Source of the DNA: Bacilli bacterium | Lineage (GTDB): Bacteria > Bacillota_I > Bacilli_A > RFN20 > CAG-449 | Assembly (NCBI GenBank): GCA_900755065.1 | Contig: CAAEFC010000030.1 | Span: 1-64,000, forward strand | Reading direction: 5' to 3' | DNA: 64,000 bases | Part shown: piece after piece, positions 17,303 to 26,239 of the stretch | Position numbering within the stretch: position 1 is the first letter of the stretch | Layout: each line of letters starts with the position of its first letter | Program-made: the position numbers and the translations under genes | The notes under the pieces: generated by a model | What the model was told of the DNA's origin: nothing | The model's input: only the letters and a program-made list of their open reading frames with translations | The model's database searches: none

Positions 17303-18677
17303 CGAAGAATACAAATACGGATTCCGGAACGAGGACGTTTCGACGTTCAAGACGGGAAAGGGACTGAACGAAGCGATCGTCCGGGAGATTTCCGCGGCCA
17401 AACACGAACCGGAATGGATGACGCAATTCCGGCTGAACGCTTACCGCGCGTTCAGGGAAATGCCTTTGCCGGATTTCGGTCCCGATCTTTCCGGACTGGA
17501 TTTCGGCTCTTACACGTATTTTACCCGGCCCAGCGACGCGGAAACCGATTCGTGGGATAAAGTTCCTCAGACGATCAAGGAAACCTTTCAGAAACTGGGC
17601 ATTCCCGAAGCGGAACAGAAGTTCCTCGCCGGCGTTTCCACGCAATACGAAAGCGAGGTCGTTTATCACAATATGCTTCAAGAGGTCGAAGACAAGGGCG
17701 TGATCTTTTTATCGACCGATATGGCGTTGCAGACCTGTCCGGAATTGTTCCGGAAGTATTTCAATAAAGTCGTCCCTTACCGGGACAATAAGTTTTCGGC
17801 GCTGAACGGCGCAGTCTGGTCGGGCGGTTCTTTCATCTATGTGCCGAAAGGGGTAAAACTGGAAAAACCGTTGCAATCGTATTTCCGCATCAACAACGAA
17901 AAGAGCGGACAGTTCGAGCGGACGCTGATTATCGTCGACGAAGGCGCGGACGTCCATTACGTGGAAGGTTGTACCGCGCCGATCTATTCCAAAGAATCGT
18001 TACACGCCGCCGTCGTGGAGATTTATGTGGAAAAAGGCGGCCATTGCCGTTATTCGACGATTCAGAACTGGTCGAACAATATCGTCAATCTGGTCACCAA
18101 GAGAGCGTTGGTCGAAGCGGACGGCCTGATGGAATGGATCGACGGGAACATCGGCAGTCAACTCAACATGAAATATCCGTGTTGCGTTTTAAACGGTCCG
18201 GGAGCGAAGGGAAACTGCATTTCGATCGCCGTTGCCGACCGGATTCAGTATCAGGACGCCGGGGCGAAAATGATTCATCTGGCGAGCAACACGACTTCGA
18301 CGATCGTCTCCAAATCGATCGTGAAAAACGGCGGAGTCGCCAATTATCGGGGAAAGGTGCTGATTGCAAGTTCCGCGTCGAACAGCAAATCGCACATCGA
18401 ATGCGATACGCTGATTCTCGACGATCAATCGAAATCCGATACGATTCCGACGAATATCTGCAACAACAATACGTCTTTTCTCGAACACGAGGCGACGGTC
18501 AGCAAGATCAACGAAGATCAGTTGTTTTATCTGATGTCGCGGGGATTGAGCAAAAAGGAAGCGACGCAGATGATCATCATGGGATTCATCGAACCGTTCT
18601 CCAAAGAATTGCCGATGGAATATGCGGTTGAACTGAATCAACTGATCCGTATGGATATGGAGGGGAGCATCGGTTGA
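17292..18677 (+). CDS. sufB: Fe-S cluster assembly protein SufB
   Basis: A 461-residue scaffold protein, normal length. Recognisable SufB stretches include Y-K-Y-G-F near 8, P-E-W-M near 40, the beta-helix region with Y-V-E-G-C-T-A-P near 218 (a cluster-site cysteine in the family) and [21 protein letters not shown] near 400. GGGAGG precedes its ATG inside the sufU end. Its stop codon shares one base with the mnmG start, an unusual neighbour for suf. Confidence 0.95.
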   Translation: MSNNEEYKYGFRNEDVSTFKTGKGLNEAIVREISAAKHEPEWMTQFRLNAYRAFREMPLPDFGPDLSGLDFGSYTYFTRPSDAETDSWDKVPQTIKETFQKLGIPEAEQKFLAGVSTQYESEVVYHNMLQEVEDKGVIFLSTDMALQTCPELFRKYFNKVVPYRDNKFSALNGAVWSGGSFIYVPKGVKLEKPLQSYFRINNEKSGQFERTLIIVDEGADVHYVEGCTAPIYSKESLHAAVVEIYVEKGGHCRYSTIQNWSNNIVNLVTKRALVEADGLMEWIDGNIGSQLNMKYPCCVLNGPGAKGNCISIAVADRIQYQDAGAKMIHLASNTTSTIVSKSIVKNGGVANYRGKVLIASSASNSKSHIECDTLILDDQSKSDTIPTNICNNNTSFLEHEATVSKINEDQLFYLMSRGLSKKEATQMIIMGFIEPFSKELPMEYAVELNQLIRMDMEGSIG

Positions 18678-20536
18678 TGGAGTATGAAGTGATCGTCGTC
18701 GGCGGCGGACACGCCGGGGTAGAAGCCTCTTTCGCCGCGGCGCATCTGGGTTTGAATACCCTGTTAATCACGTTAAATAAAAAGATGATCGCCAATATGC
18801 CTTGCAATCCTTCGATCGGAGGAAGCGCGAAGGGCATCGTCGTGCGGGAAATCGACGCGTTGGGCGGAATGATGGGCATCGCCGCGGATTTCGGTTGCCT
18901 GCAAATGAAAATGCTGAATACCGGAAAAGGTCCTGGCGTGCAGTGTCTCCGCGCGCAGGAAGACAAACTCGATTATCCGAAGATCATGCAGGATTTTCTC
19001 GACCGCTGTCCGCATCTGAGCGTGGCGGAAGGAATGGTCGACGATCTGATCGTCGAAGAAAACCGCGTGGCGGGCGTCCGGGTTCAGGGACGGGAAATCC
19101 GTTCCCGTGCAGTGATCCTGACGACGGGAACGTACATGGAAAGTCAGATTCTGCGCGGACATACCGTTTATAGCGGTGGCCCTGACGGAGAAAAAGCCTC
19201 TTCGGGATTGTCGCCCAATCTGAGAAAAATGGGAATCAAAACGATCCGCCTGAAAACCGGAACGCCGCAGAGAATCCGAAGGGACAGCATCGATTTTTCG
19301 CAACTGGAAGTGCAATACGGCAGCGAAAAACCGCTTCGTTTTTCGTTTACCGAAAGCAAAGTCGTCCCGTTCGACGAGCAGATTCTCTGCTACCTCACCT
19401 ATACCAACGAGAAGACCCACCGCATTATTCGCGAACATCTGAAAGAGTCTTCGATGTACGGCGGCGTGGTAACCGGAGTCGGACCCCGTTACTGTCCGTC
19501 CATCGAAGATAAAATCGTCCGTTTCAGCGATAAGCCCCGTCATCAGTTGTTTCTGGAACCGGAGTCGCGGCATACCGATTCGATTTACCTGCAAGGATTT
19601 TCGACTTCGATGCCGGAAGACGTGCAGGAAGAGATGGTTCACTCGCTGAAAGGTCTGGAACACGCGGAAATTCTCAAATACGCCTATGCGATCGAGTACG
19701 ACGCCGTAGACGCTTCGGAATACGATTACACGCTGGAAGTCAGAAAGTGGCCGGGGCTGTACGTCGCCGGTCAGATCTGCGGCACTTCCGGTTACGAAGA
19801 GGCCGCCGGACTGGGACTCATCGCCGGCATCAACGCCGCGTTGAAAATTTTGGGAAAAGAGCCGTTGATTCTCAGGAGAGATCAGGCCTATATCGGCGTG
19901 ATGATCGACGATCTGGTCGGAAAGGGAACGAAAGAGCCGTACCGTTTGCTTTCTTCGCGCGCGGAATACCGCCTCTTGCTAAGGCACGACAACGCCGATC
20001 TTCGTCTGACGCCGATCGGATACCGGATCGGTTTAATCGACGATCAGCGCTATCAGAAATTCATCAACAAGACTTCGCGTCTGCATCAGGGAAAAGAGAT
20101 TCTCGACTATCTGCGTATGGGGACGAAACCGGACTTTCTCGCCTACATGAAATCGCTCGGATACGCGGATTATCCGGGCGGATTAACGGCAAGCGAAATC
20201 CTGCGCCGTCCCGAAGTGAAGTTAAAGGATCTCTCCGCCTTCGTGAATCTTCCGCCCCTGAACGAAGAGGAGACGGAACAGTTGGAAATCGCGATCAAAT
20301 ACGAGGGATACATCAAGAAAGCGATGAATGAGGCTCAGCGGTTGATCAAACTCGAAGAAGTCGTCATTCCGGAAGGACTCGACTATCTGAATATGGACGG
20401 TCTTCGTCTGGAAGCGAGACAGAAATTCGATGAAATCCGCCCGCGGACGATCGCGCAGGCGAGCCGGATTTCCGGCGTCAATCCGACGGATATATCGATG
20501 TTGCTTCTGCATATCCGGAAAGGAGTCCGCGAATGA
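18677..20536 (+). CDS. mnmG: tRNA uridine-5-carboxymethylaminomethyl modification enzyme MnmG (GidA)
   Basis: A 619-residue flavoprotein that with MnmE modifies U34 of certain tRNAs. The FAD-binding loop V-G-G-G-H-A-G is at 8-14; N-P-S-I-G-G-S-A-K-G near 38 and G-T-S-G-Y-E-E-A-A-G-L-G near 368 are family signatures. The ATG at 18677 overlaps the sufB TGA by one base, with GGGGAG upstream. mnmE, usually next to it in this cluster, is not in the window. It continues into rsmG with a four-base overlap. Confidence 0.96.
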   Translation: MEYEVIVVGGGHAGVEASFAAAHLGLNTLLITLNKKMIANMPCNPSIGGSAKGIVVREIDALGGMMGIAADFGCLQMKMLNTGKGPGVQCLRAQEDKLDYPKIMQDFLDRCPHLSVAEGMVDDLIVEENRVAGVRVQGREIRSRAVILTTGTYMESQILRGHTVYSGGPDGEKASSGLSPNLRKMGIKTIRLKTGTPQRIRRDSIDFSQLEVQYGSEKPLRFSFTESKVVPFDEQILCYLTYTNEKTHRIIREHLKESSMYGGVVTGVGPRYCPSIEDKIVRFSDKPRHQLFLEPESRHTDSIYLQGFSTSMPEDVQEEMVHSLKGLEHAEILKYAYAIEYDAVDASEYDYTLEVRKWPGLYVAGQICGTSGYEEAAGLGLIAGINAALKILGKEPLILRRDQAYIGVMIDDLVGKGTKEPYRLLSSRAEYRLLLRHDNADLRLTPIGYRIGLIDDQRYQKFINKTSRLHQGKEILDYLRMGTKPDFLAYMKSLGYADYPGGLTASEILRRPEVKLKDLSAFVNLPPLNEEETEQLEIAIKYEGYIKKAMNEAQRLIKLEEVVIPEGLDYLNMDGLRLEARQKFDEIRPRTIAQASRISGVNPTDISMLLLHIRKGVRE

Positions 20537-21237
20537 AAGAAAGGGAATTTATCGGTTTTCTCGCGGAAAACGGCCTCCTTCTTTCGGAACGTCAGATTTT
20601 CCGCCTGGAAAGATACCAGCAATTGCTGGAAGAAAAAAACCGGGAGATCAATCTGACGGCGATTACCGAAAAGGAAGAGGTTTTCGAGAAGCATTTCCTT
20701 GATTCACTGCTTTTTTCTTTCGGAGAAAACATGGAAAACAAGCGGTGCATCGACATCGGTTCGGGAGCCGGATTTCCCGGCCTCGTCGTTGCGATCTGCT
20801 ATCCGGAGGTCGAGATGACGCTGTTGGAACCGATCGGAAAACGCTGTCTGTTTCTGAACGAGGTTATCCGGAATCTGGAACTCGATAACGTCCGGGTGGT
20901 TCACGCCCGGAGCGAGGAATATTGCCGGGAACACCCGGAAGAATTCGATCTGGCTCTGGCGCGGGGCGTCAGCAAACTGAACGTTCTTCTGGAAATCATT
21001 TTGCCTTTGCTGAAAGTCGACGGCCTCTTCATCGCTTTGAAGGGAAAGATTTTTCAGGAAGAAATCGATGCGTCTTCGCGCGCTTTGAAAACGCTGAACG
21101 CCGAAATCGTCCGCGTCAGGGAGGAAACCTTACCCACGAATCGGGAAGTCCGGGCGAATCTTTTTATCCGAAAGAAATCGCCTACGCCGAAACTTTACCC
21201 GAGACCTTACGCGAAGATCAAAAAAAAGCCGTTGTAG
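20533..21237 (+). CDS. rsmG: 16S rRNA (guanine-527-N7) methyltransferase RsmG (GidB)
   Basis: A 234-residue methyltransferase that modifies G527 of 16S rRNA with S-adenosylmethionine. The cofactor loop D-I-G-S-G-A-G-F-P-G lies at 74-83, and N-L-T-A-I near 40 and A-R-G-V-S-K near 150 are typical. It overlaps mnmG by ATGA. Length and order (gidA, gidB, soj, spo0J) are standard for origin-proximal clusters. Confidence 0.95.
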   Translation: MKEREFIGFLAENGLLLSERQIFRLERYQQLLEEKNREINLTAITEKEEVFEKHFLDSLLFSFGENMENKRCIDIGSGAGFPGLVVAICYPEVEMTLLEPIGKRCLFLNEVIRNLELDNVRVVHARSEEYCREHPEEFDLALARGVSKLNVLLEIILPLLKVDGLFIALKGKIFQEEIDASSRALKTLNAEIVRVREETLPTNREVRANLFIRKKSPTPKLYPRPYAKIKKKPL

Positions 21238-21249
21238 GGAGGAAATCGC

Positions 21250-22011
21250 ATGAATAAAATTATCGCCATCAGCAATCAGAAAGGCGGAGTCGGCAAGACG
21301 ACGACCGCGATCTCGCTTTCCGGCTGTTTCAGCAAACTGAATTATTCGGTTCTTCTGGTAGACATGGATCCGCAGGGAAACGCGTCGAGAGGAATGGGAC
21401 TGGATCCGACATCGATCCGGAAAAACATCTTCGACGTCCTGATTCAGGCTTCGGACATCAACAAGACGATCCGGAAGACGCAGACCAAAGGCGTGGACGT
21501 ACTGCCCAGCAATCTGAAATTAGCCACCCTCGAATCTTCGATCGACGGGGTGGAAAAACCGTTCAATCTCCTGAAAGCGTCTTTGTCTCAGATCAACAGG
21601 CATTACGATTTCATCATCATCGATTGTCCCCCTTCGCTGGGCCTTCTGAATCTCAATGCTCTTTGCGCCGCCGACAGCGTGATCATTCCCGTGCAGTGCG
21701 AATATTACGCGATGGAAGCCGTCGCGCAGATTCTTTCTTCCATTTCGCGGATTCAGAAAGACTATAATCCGGATCTGGAAATTCTCGGCTTTCTGTTAAC
21801 GATGTACGACTCGCGCATCAAACTGGCCACCGAAGTGACGACGGAAATCCGCGGGCTTTTCCGTGAAAAGACTTTCGTCACGCAGATTCCGCGCAACATA
21901 TCGCTGGCCGAAGCGGCTTTTTACGGAAAACCGATCAACCTCTTCCGCCCGAAAGCAACCGGAAGTCTGGCCTATCTTTCCTTGGCAAGGGAGATCGTCG
22001 GCAATGGCTAA
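21250..22011 (+). CDS. parA: Chromosome segregation ATPase ParA/Soj
   Basis: A 253-residue ParA ATPase. The deviant Walker A motif K-G-G-V-G-K-T-T is at 11-18 and V-D-M-D-P-Q-G-N near 39 follows, as in Soj. It binds DNA in an ATP-dependent way and is stimulated by ParB during chromosome partition; in sporulating bacteria it also affects Spo0A signalling. GGGAGG precedes the ATG, 12 bases after rsmG; its end overlaps parB by eight bases. Confidence 0.95.
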   Translation: MNKIIAISNQKGGVGKTTTAISLSGCFSKLNYSVLLVDMDPQGNASRGMGLDPTSIRKNIFDVLIQASDINKTIRKTQTKGVDVLPSNLKLATLESSIDGVEKPFNLLKASLSQINRHYDFIIIDCPPSLGLLNLNALCAADSVIIPVQCEYYAMEAVAQILSSISRIQKDYNPDLEILGFLLTMYDSRIKLATEVTTEIRGLFREKTFVTQIPRNISLAEAAFYGKPINLFRPKATGSLAYLSLAREIVGNG

Positions 22012-22825
22012 GGCGAGAAATCTGGATTCGCTGATCCGGGAATATCAGGACGCCGATCTGATCGGGACGATCGAAAAAGGTTATCAGAACGAAAGCGGCA
22101 TTCTGCTCGAATTGGATCAGATCCGTTTCAATCCGATCGTGCGGAATCAGTTTTTTCTGAACCGGAACCTGAAAGAACTGACGGAATCGATCCGGGAAAG
22201 CGGCGTACTGAGCCCTCTTCTCGTCCGACGGAGAAATTACCGTTACGAAGTGGTTTCCGGCTATCGTCGCTTTTACGTCGCGCGGAATCTTCATCTGGAA
22301 CGCGTCCCCGTCGTGGTGAGGGAAATCAGCGACGACGTTCTGATTTATTTGGTTTTGTCGCGCGCGGCGCAGAAAACCAACGACAACATTCTGAACAGGA
22401 CCTACGTTTTCGATATTCTGGTCAACGAATACAACGTTTCCCGAAAGGACATCGCCAAGATCAGCAAGATCTCTCTGTCGCAGGTGAATAACATTCTGCG
22501 CCTCCGGAATCTTTCCGAAGACGTCGTCGCGGCGTTGAAAAAAGAAAAGATTTCTTACGGGCAAGCGCGGGTTCTCGTCAATCTAGGCGAAGAAAAGCAG
22601 AAGGAATACCTCCGGCGAATCATCGAAGAAAACCTTTCGGTTCACGACATCGAAAACATCGCCAAAAGGGAAAAACGTTCGCCTGCGTCTTTGAAAGAGA
22701 TCGAAGCCTTCGAGAGCAAAAACAAGGCGGGCGTTCACATCGGAAAGAAAACGTTGCATCTGAAATTCAAAAAGAACAGCGATCTGAAACGTTTTATCAA
22801 GACGTACTTCAACGATTTCAAATAA
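22004..22825 (+). CDS. parB: Chromosome partition protein ParB/Spo0J, divergent
   Basis: A 273-residue ParB with the N-terminal domain (about 33-120), a helix-turn-helix (Y-N-V-S-R-K-D-I-A-K-I-S-K-I-S near 145) and a C-terminal dimer region. It should bind parS and load condensin. Key motifs differ: where the CTP-binding GERRxRA box is expected, residues 86-91 read G-Y-R-R-F-Y, and the following E-N-x-Q-R box is replaced by S-R-A-A-Q-K-T-N-D-N. The ATG at 22004 overlaps parA. No perfect parS palindrome was seen in the window. Confidence 0.85.
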   Translation: MAKARNLDSLIREYQDADLIGTIEKGYQNESGILLELDQIRFNPIVRNQFFLNRNLKELTESIRESGVLSPLLVRRRNYRYEVVSGYRRFYVARNLHLERVPVVVREISDDVLIYLVLSRAAQKTNDNILNRTYVFDILVNEYNVSRKDIAKISKISLSQVNNILRLRNLSEDVVAALKKEKISYGQARVLVNLGEEKQKEYLRRIIEENLSVHDIENIAKREKRSPASLKEIEAFESKNKAGVHIGKKTLHLKFKKNSDLKRFIKTYFNDFK

Positions 22826-22849
22826 AGGAAGACGAAAGGCGTCGCTCTA

Positions 22850-23050
22850 TTAGGTTTTTATGAAAAACTAAAACTTACTGACAATTCTACTTTCGAGCGA
22901 TCAGCAAACAAGGATTTGGATTTGTTTTCGAGTCCTTTTTATATAGATGTTACGAATGACAGTACCTTTGTTTTAGCAATTCAATCGCTTAAACATCTTG
23001 ATAAATCAAATCAAATCGTTTATGATCTAATCATAAATACCTTTGATTAG
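22850..23050 (+). pseudogene. 5'-truncated reading-frame remnant, function unknown
   Basis: A frame without a proper start runs to TAG at 23048-23050 and encodes a natural-looking tail (S-P-F-Y-I-D-V-T-N-D-S-T-F-V-L-A-I-Q). Base composition changes to AT-rich right after parB. It is probably the 3' end of a lost gene. ATCTAATCA (23025-23033) and TGATTAGAT (23044-23052) form a nine-pair hairpin across its stop codon. Confidence 0.35.
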
Positions 23051-23071
23051 ATTAGAATCTTGGAGGTTATG

Positions 23072-23266
23072 ATGAAAGAAACCCAAACAATTGAATTCAA
23101 AAGACAATTTGTAAGCGACCTGAATAAGGAAATTATAGCATTTGCGAATACAAACGGCGGTGAAATATTGATCGGAATAGATAATAATGGCCTAGTTGCG
23201 GGGCTTTCCGATATCGAAGCAGTTGAACTTCAATGCGTCAATCATATTTCAAATACAATTCTATAA
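23072..23266 (+). pseudogene. AlbA_2 (Schlafen-type) DNA-binding domain fragment
   Basis: Only 64 residues remain of a family that is usually 400 or more. T-I-E-F-K-R-Q-F near 5, then I-I-A-F-A-N-T-N-G-G-E-I-L-I-G-I-D-N-N-G, is the classic AlbA_2 signature seen in putative ATP-dependent regulators. GGAGG precedes the ATG. The frame ends abruptly and the following bases do not continue it, so the gene is truncated. Composition is AT-rich, unlike parB. The fragment may still be translated. Confidence 0.65.
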
Positions 23267-23331
23267 AATAAACAAAATTTTTTAGAAATATAACGAAGCA
23301 TACCCTCTTTACATTGACAAAATATAAACAA

Positions 23332-23909
23332 ATGAACTTTGGAACTCTGAGATTTAATCCTGATATTGAGCAGAGAAGAGAATGTATGTGTCCCTGTTCC
23401 ATAGTGGCAGTTATATCCCGAAACAGCAAGACCAACAGTATGTCCACAACATTGTAGTTAGATACAACGATATAGCCGATTGTTGGAATGATAAGATTAC
23501 CAAGGATAATGTAGTTCACTTCGTTTATCGGATAAAAGAAAAAGTCGCGCTTTCCAAAGTTTGGACCAATAGCGATGAGTTTGCCTATGTGATATTGGAA
23601 ACAATGAACGACCGCGGTCTTTCCTTAACGCAAGTTGAGATGCTCCGTTCTTATTTGCGTGCCCATATATACGCTCCGAAAAGAGCGAGAGCAAGGAGAA
23701 CTACTTTCGAAAATGTAGTGAAACATCTTATGAATAATAAATTGAACTCTAAATCAAAAGCAAAGTTTGAGTTTTTCAAGATGTATTTCAAGGGTCATTA
23801 TGCCGAAGACTTTCCCAAGCAAAGAACTCCGTGTCTGACTTTTTCAATTCTGCAAGATTTTAAAATATGGGCAATAATGACGGATATTTCAAGCATGCAA
23901 TGGAAATAA
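23332..23909 (+). pseudogene. DUF262 (GmrSD-type) protein remnant
   Basis: A frame beginning MNFGTLRFNPDIEQRRE at 23332 is broken after about 20 codons and continues in another frame from about 23382 to 23909. The second part contains E-T-M-N-D-R-G-L-S-L-T-Q-V-E-M-L-R-S-Y-L, the N-x-R-G-x-x-L signature of DUF262 proteins, a family including nucleases that act on modified DNA. The N-terminal nucleotide-binding motif and the C-terminal HNH domain are missing. It is a decayed gene, probably from a defence locus that also held the AlbA_2 fragment. Confidence 0.65.
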
Positions 23910-24165
23910 AACTTTATTAGAACCGTTAAAACCCCGGATTTCGACGAAACAGGCAAGGGGAAAGGCGTGGCATAGTGCCGCGCCTGATTCTCAAGTCAGG
24001 GCCTTTACCGAACATTTCCTAATGGAAATGCGATAAGGCTCTTTTTTTTGTATAGGCAAAACACATTCGGCATATCAAAAACTCAGAACGATTTGTTCTT
24101 AAAGCATCTAGCACAGATTGTTCTACTTTATAGTATGGGATATGAAAGCGAGACAATTTTGATTG
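23910..24165. other. Intergenic debris with hairpins
   Basis: Contains a GC-rich hairpin GGCG...CGCC around 23963-23983 and a perfect CATTTCC/GGAAATG hairpin at about 24014-24031 followed, after a short gap, by a T8 run near 24041. No gene is seen. The second hairpin may be a terminator. Probably leftover of the degraded island. Confidence 0.4.
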
Positions 24166-24372
24166 ATGCAGTATAAGAATTTGAAACGTCTTAGAGAAGA
24201 AAACGAAATATCTCAGGCACATCTTGCCAGAATTCTGCACTGCACGCAGAGAGCGTATTCCTATTACGAAAACGGCGAAAGAGATATTCCTACATCGATT
24301 CTGATTGCACTGGCGAAATATTACCACGTTTCCGTCGATTTTATCTTGGGAATCAGCGAAGAAAGAAATTAA
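24166..24372 (+). CDS. Small XRE-family (Cro/CI-type) regulator
   Basis: A 68-residue protein that is a single helix-turn-helix domain: L-K-R-L-R-E-E-N-E-I-S-Q near 6, then the recognition helix and the family tail Y-E-N-G-E-R-D-I-P-T-S-I-L-I-A-L-A-K-Y-Y. It likely binds DNA as a dimer; targets are unknown. No clear ribosome site is seen before ATG 24166. It may be a survivor of the degraded element upstream, because such regulators are common in phages and defence islands. Confidence 0.85.
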   Translation: MQYKNLKRLREENEISQAHLARILHCTQRAYSYYENGERDIPTSILIALAKYYHVSVDFILGISEERN

Positions 24373-24446
24373 GCGACGGGTCGGTTTTAAAGGGGCGCTT
24401 CTTATTCCGTATCGAAAAATGTTGACGATAAATCACATTTTTTAAA

Positions 24447-25160
24447 ATGCAAAGATCGATCGTTTGGCTCGACCGTCTGAGTATGTATGAGTTAATTCAA
24501 GCGATACGGGAATTTCAGGAAGCACCTACCGACGAGAATTTTGTCCGTATCATCGGTGAACTGGAAGGGAGGAAAATCCGGGAAACGATGCGGGTTCCCG
24601 CTTCTTTTCGGGAAGATTACGCGCAGGAATGGCTGATCCGTCTCTTTCTTCTGATCCGAAAGTTCCGTTATCTTCCCTGTCCTGTGAAAGTCGGGGATTC
24701 AGACGACGATGCCCGCTGTGCCTTTTCTTCGATCGCTTCGGATCCTTTGTTTGAAAAGTGGATTCGGGAAGAAGGTTCGCAAATGCGGGAAAAGGCCGGT
24801 TCGGAAGAGAGGAATCCGTCTGTTCTGATCGAGCGGTTCACGCTGTACGCCAATCAGGTTCGGTTTTTGCACTTGTTGAAAAGGACTTCCGATTTTCTTT
24901 ACGCCGACTTTTGGAGAAAGGCGAAAAAACAAAGAGAAACGCCTTCGATCGTCGATCGGTTCTGGAAAGAGGAGCCGAAACCCGTTTGCGATTTTTCCTT
25001 TCTAGAAGAAAAGGATAGGGAATTTCTGTTGCTGTTCATCGGCGAAAGCGATCTTCTGAGCGAAAGGGAAGTGGCGAAGAAACTGGGCGTTTCGCAACAG
25101 GCGGTTCATCGACGCAAGGCGAGAATCGTCCGAAAAATGCGATCAAGCAAGGAAGCATGA
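24447..25160 (+). CDS. Sigma-70-like transcription factor, divergent
   Basis: A 237-residue protein. Residues 50-75 (F-R-E-D-Y-A-Q-E-W-L-I-R-L-F-L-L-I-R-K-F) recall sigma region 2, and the C-terminal 50 residues are a clear region-4 helix-turn-helix: D-R-E-F-L-L-L-F-I then L-S-E-R-E-V-A-K-K-L-G-V-S-Q-Q-A-V-H-R-R-K. The middle is not recognised. It lies 29 bases upstream of the dacB-like sporulation gene, so a role in sporulation is possible but not shown. No ribosome site is visible before 24447; an ATG at 24483 is an alternative. It may also be a phage-type sigma factor. Confidence 0.6.
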   Translation: MQRSIVWLDRLSMYELIQAIREFQEAPTDENFVRIIGELEGRKIRETMRVPASFREDYAQEWLIRLFLLIRKFRYLPCPVKVGDSDDDARCAFSSIASDPLFEKWIREEGSQMREKAGSEERNPSVLIERFTLYANQVRFLHLLKRTSDFLYADFWRKAKKQRETPSIVDRFWKEEPKPVCDFSFLEEKDREFLLLFIGESDLLSEREVAKKLGVSQQAVHRRKARIVRKMRSSKEA

Positions 25161-25183
25161 ATCCGATCGTCGCGGCATAGGAT
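25155..25183 (+). promoter_or_regulatory. Sigma-E-like promoter of the dacB-type gene
   Basis: GCATGAAT (25155-25162), 13 bases, then CATAGGAT (25176-25183). The -10 resembles the mother-cell sigma-E element CATAnnnT. It ends only six bases before the ATG at 25190. The same geometry is found before spmB. Confidence 0.45.
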
Positions 25184-25189
25184 AGGATT

Positions 25190-26239
25190 ATGAAATGGTT
25201 TATCGCTTGGTTCTTACCTTTCTGCATGCTGTTTTCTTCCGCCGAAGCGCCAGTTTCAACGCCCTCTTCGGCGCGGAATTATATCGTTTACGATCCCAAT
25301 TCTTCCGAAATTCTGGAAGGAAAGGACTATGAAGACGTCTATTCGGTCGCGTCGATCTCAAAGATCATGACGGCCGTACTGGCTCTGGAAAGTACATCGC
25401 TCTTTGAAATCGTCACCGTCGGCGACATCATCTATTCGATCGAAGGATCGTCGCTGTATCTGGAAGTCGGCGATCGGATCACGCTCATCGATCTGGTTTA
25501 CGGACTGCTTCTCAGAAGCGGCAACGATGCGGCGGTGCTGATCGCGGAAACCGTTTCGGGAAGCGTCGAAAAGTTCGTCGAATCGATGAACGCGAAAGCC
25601 GCGGAAATCGGAATGGAAGACACGGTTTTCCACAATCCCAGCGGTCTGGACATCTTCGACGAGGGAAACCTTTCCACCTGTCTCGACATGGCGCGTTTAA
25701 TGGCGTACTGTCTCGGCAACGAATTGTTCCGGGAAATCGTCGCGACGAAAAACTATCGTTCGCCTCTGAAAGGCAACTGGGCCAATAAGAACAAACTGCT
25801 TCAAACCTACGAATACTGCATCGGAGGAAAAACCGGGTATACCCGAAAAGCCCGAAGAACCTTGGTCACCGCGGGGGAGAAGGACGGTCAGGAACTGATC
25901 GTGGTGACGTTTTCCTGCGGAAACGATTTTGAAGTGCATCGGAACCTGTACGAGCATTACTTCAACGATTTTACCTATCTGGTCTTTCTGGAAAAAGGGG
26001 AGAACCGCATCGACGACTATTGCATTTATTCCGAAAAAGTCGTCGGAATGCGGTTGGACAAGGCGGTGAAGAAAGGCGTCAAGATCTATTATCTCAACCC
26101 GATTCTGAACCGGCTTACGATCCGTTTCGTCGATGAAAAGGGCGAGGAATATACGCTGAACGCCGAATTTGAAATCTTTTATACCGGGTCGCGAGAAAGA
26201 ATTTCCGTTTCCGTGCATAGAATTTACCGAACGATATGA
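25190..26239 (+). CDS. dacB: D-alanyl-D-alanine carboxypeptidase, sporulation type (DacB/DacF-like)
   Basis: A 349-residue penicillin-binding protein 5-type enzyme that trims peptidoglycan side chains outside the membrane. A signal peptide (1-20) precedes the three active-site motifs: S55-I-S-K58, S110-G-N112 and K214-T-G216. The C-terminal domain (about 270-349) is beta-rich. It is followed with a four-base overlap by spmA, exactly the dacB-spmA linkage of Bacillus, where the products set spore cortex crosslinking. The promoter-like element is so close to the ATG that a leaderless message is possible. Confidence 0.88.
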   Translation: MKWFIAWFLPFCMLFSSAEAPVSTPSSARNYIVYDPNSSEILEGKDYEDVYSVASISKIMTAVLALESTSLFEIVTVGDIIYSIEGSSLYLEVGDRITLIDLVYGLLLRSGNDAAVLIAETVSGSVEKFVESMNAKAAEIGMEDTVFHNPSGLDIFDEGNLSTCLDMARLMAYCLGNELFREIVATKNYRSPLKGNWANKNKLLQTYEYCIGGKTGYTRKARRTLVTAGEKDGQELIVVTFSCGNDFEVHRNLYEHYFNDFTYLVFLEKGENRIDDYCIYSEKVVGMRLDKAVKKGVKIYYLNPILNRLTIRFVDEKGEEYTLNAEFEIFYTGSRERISVSVHRIYRTI

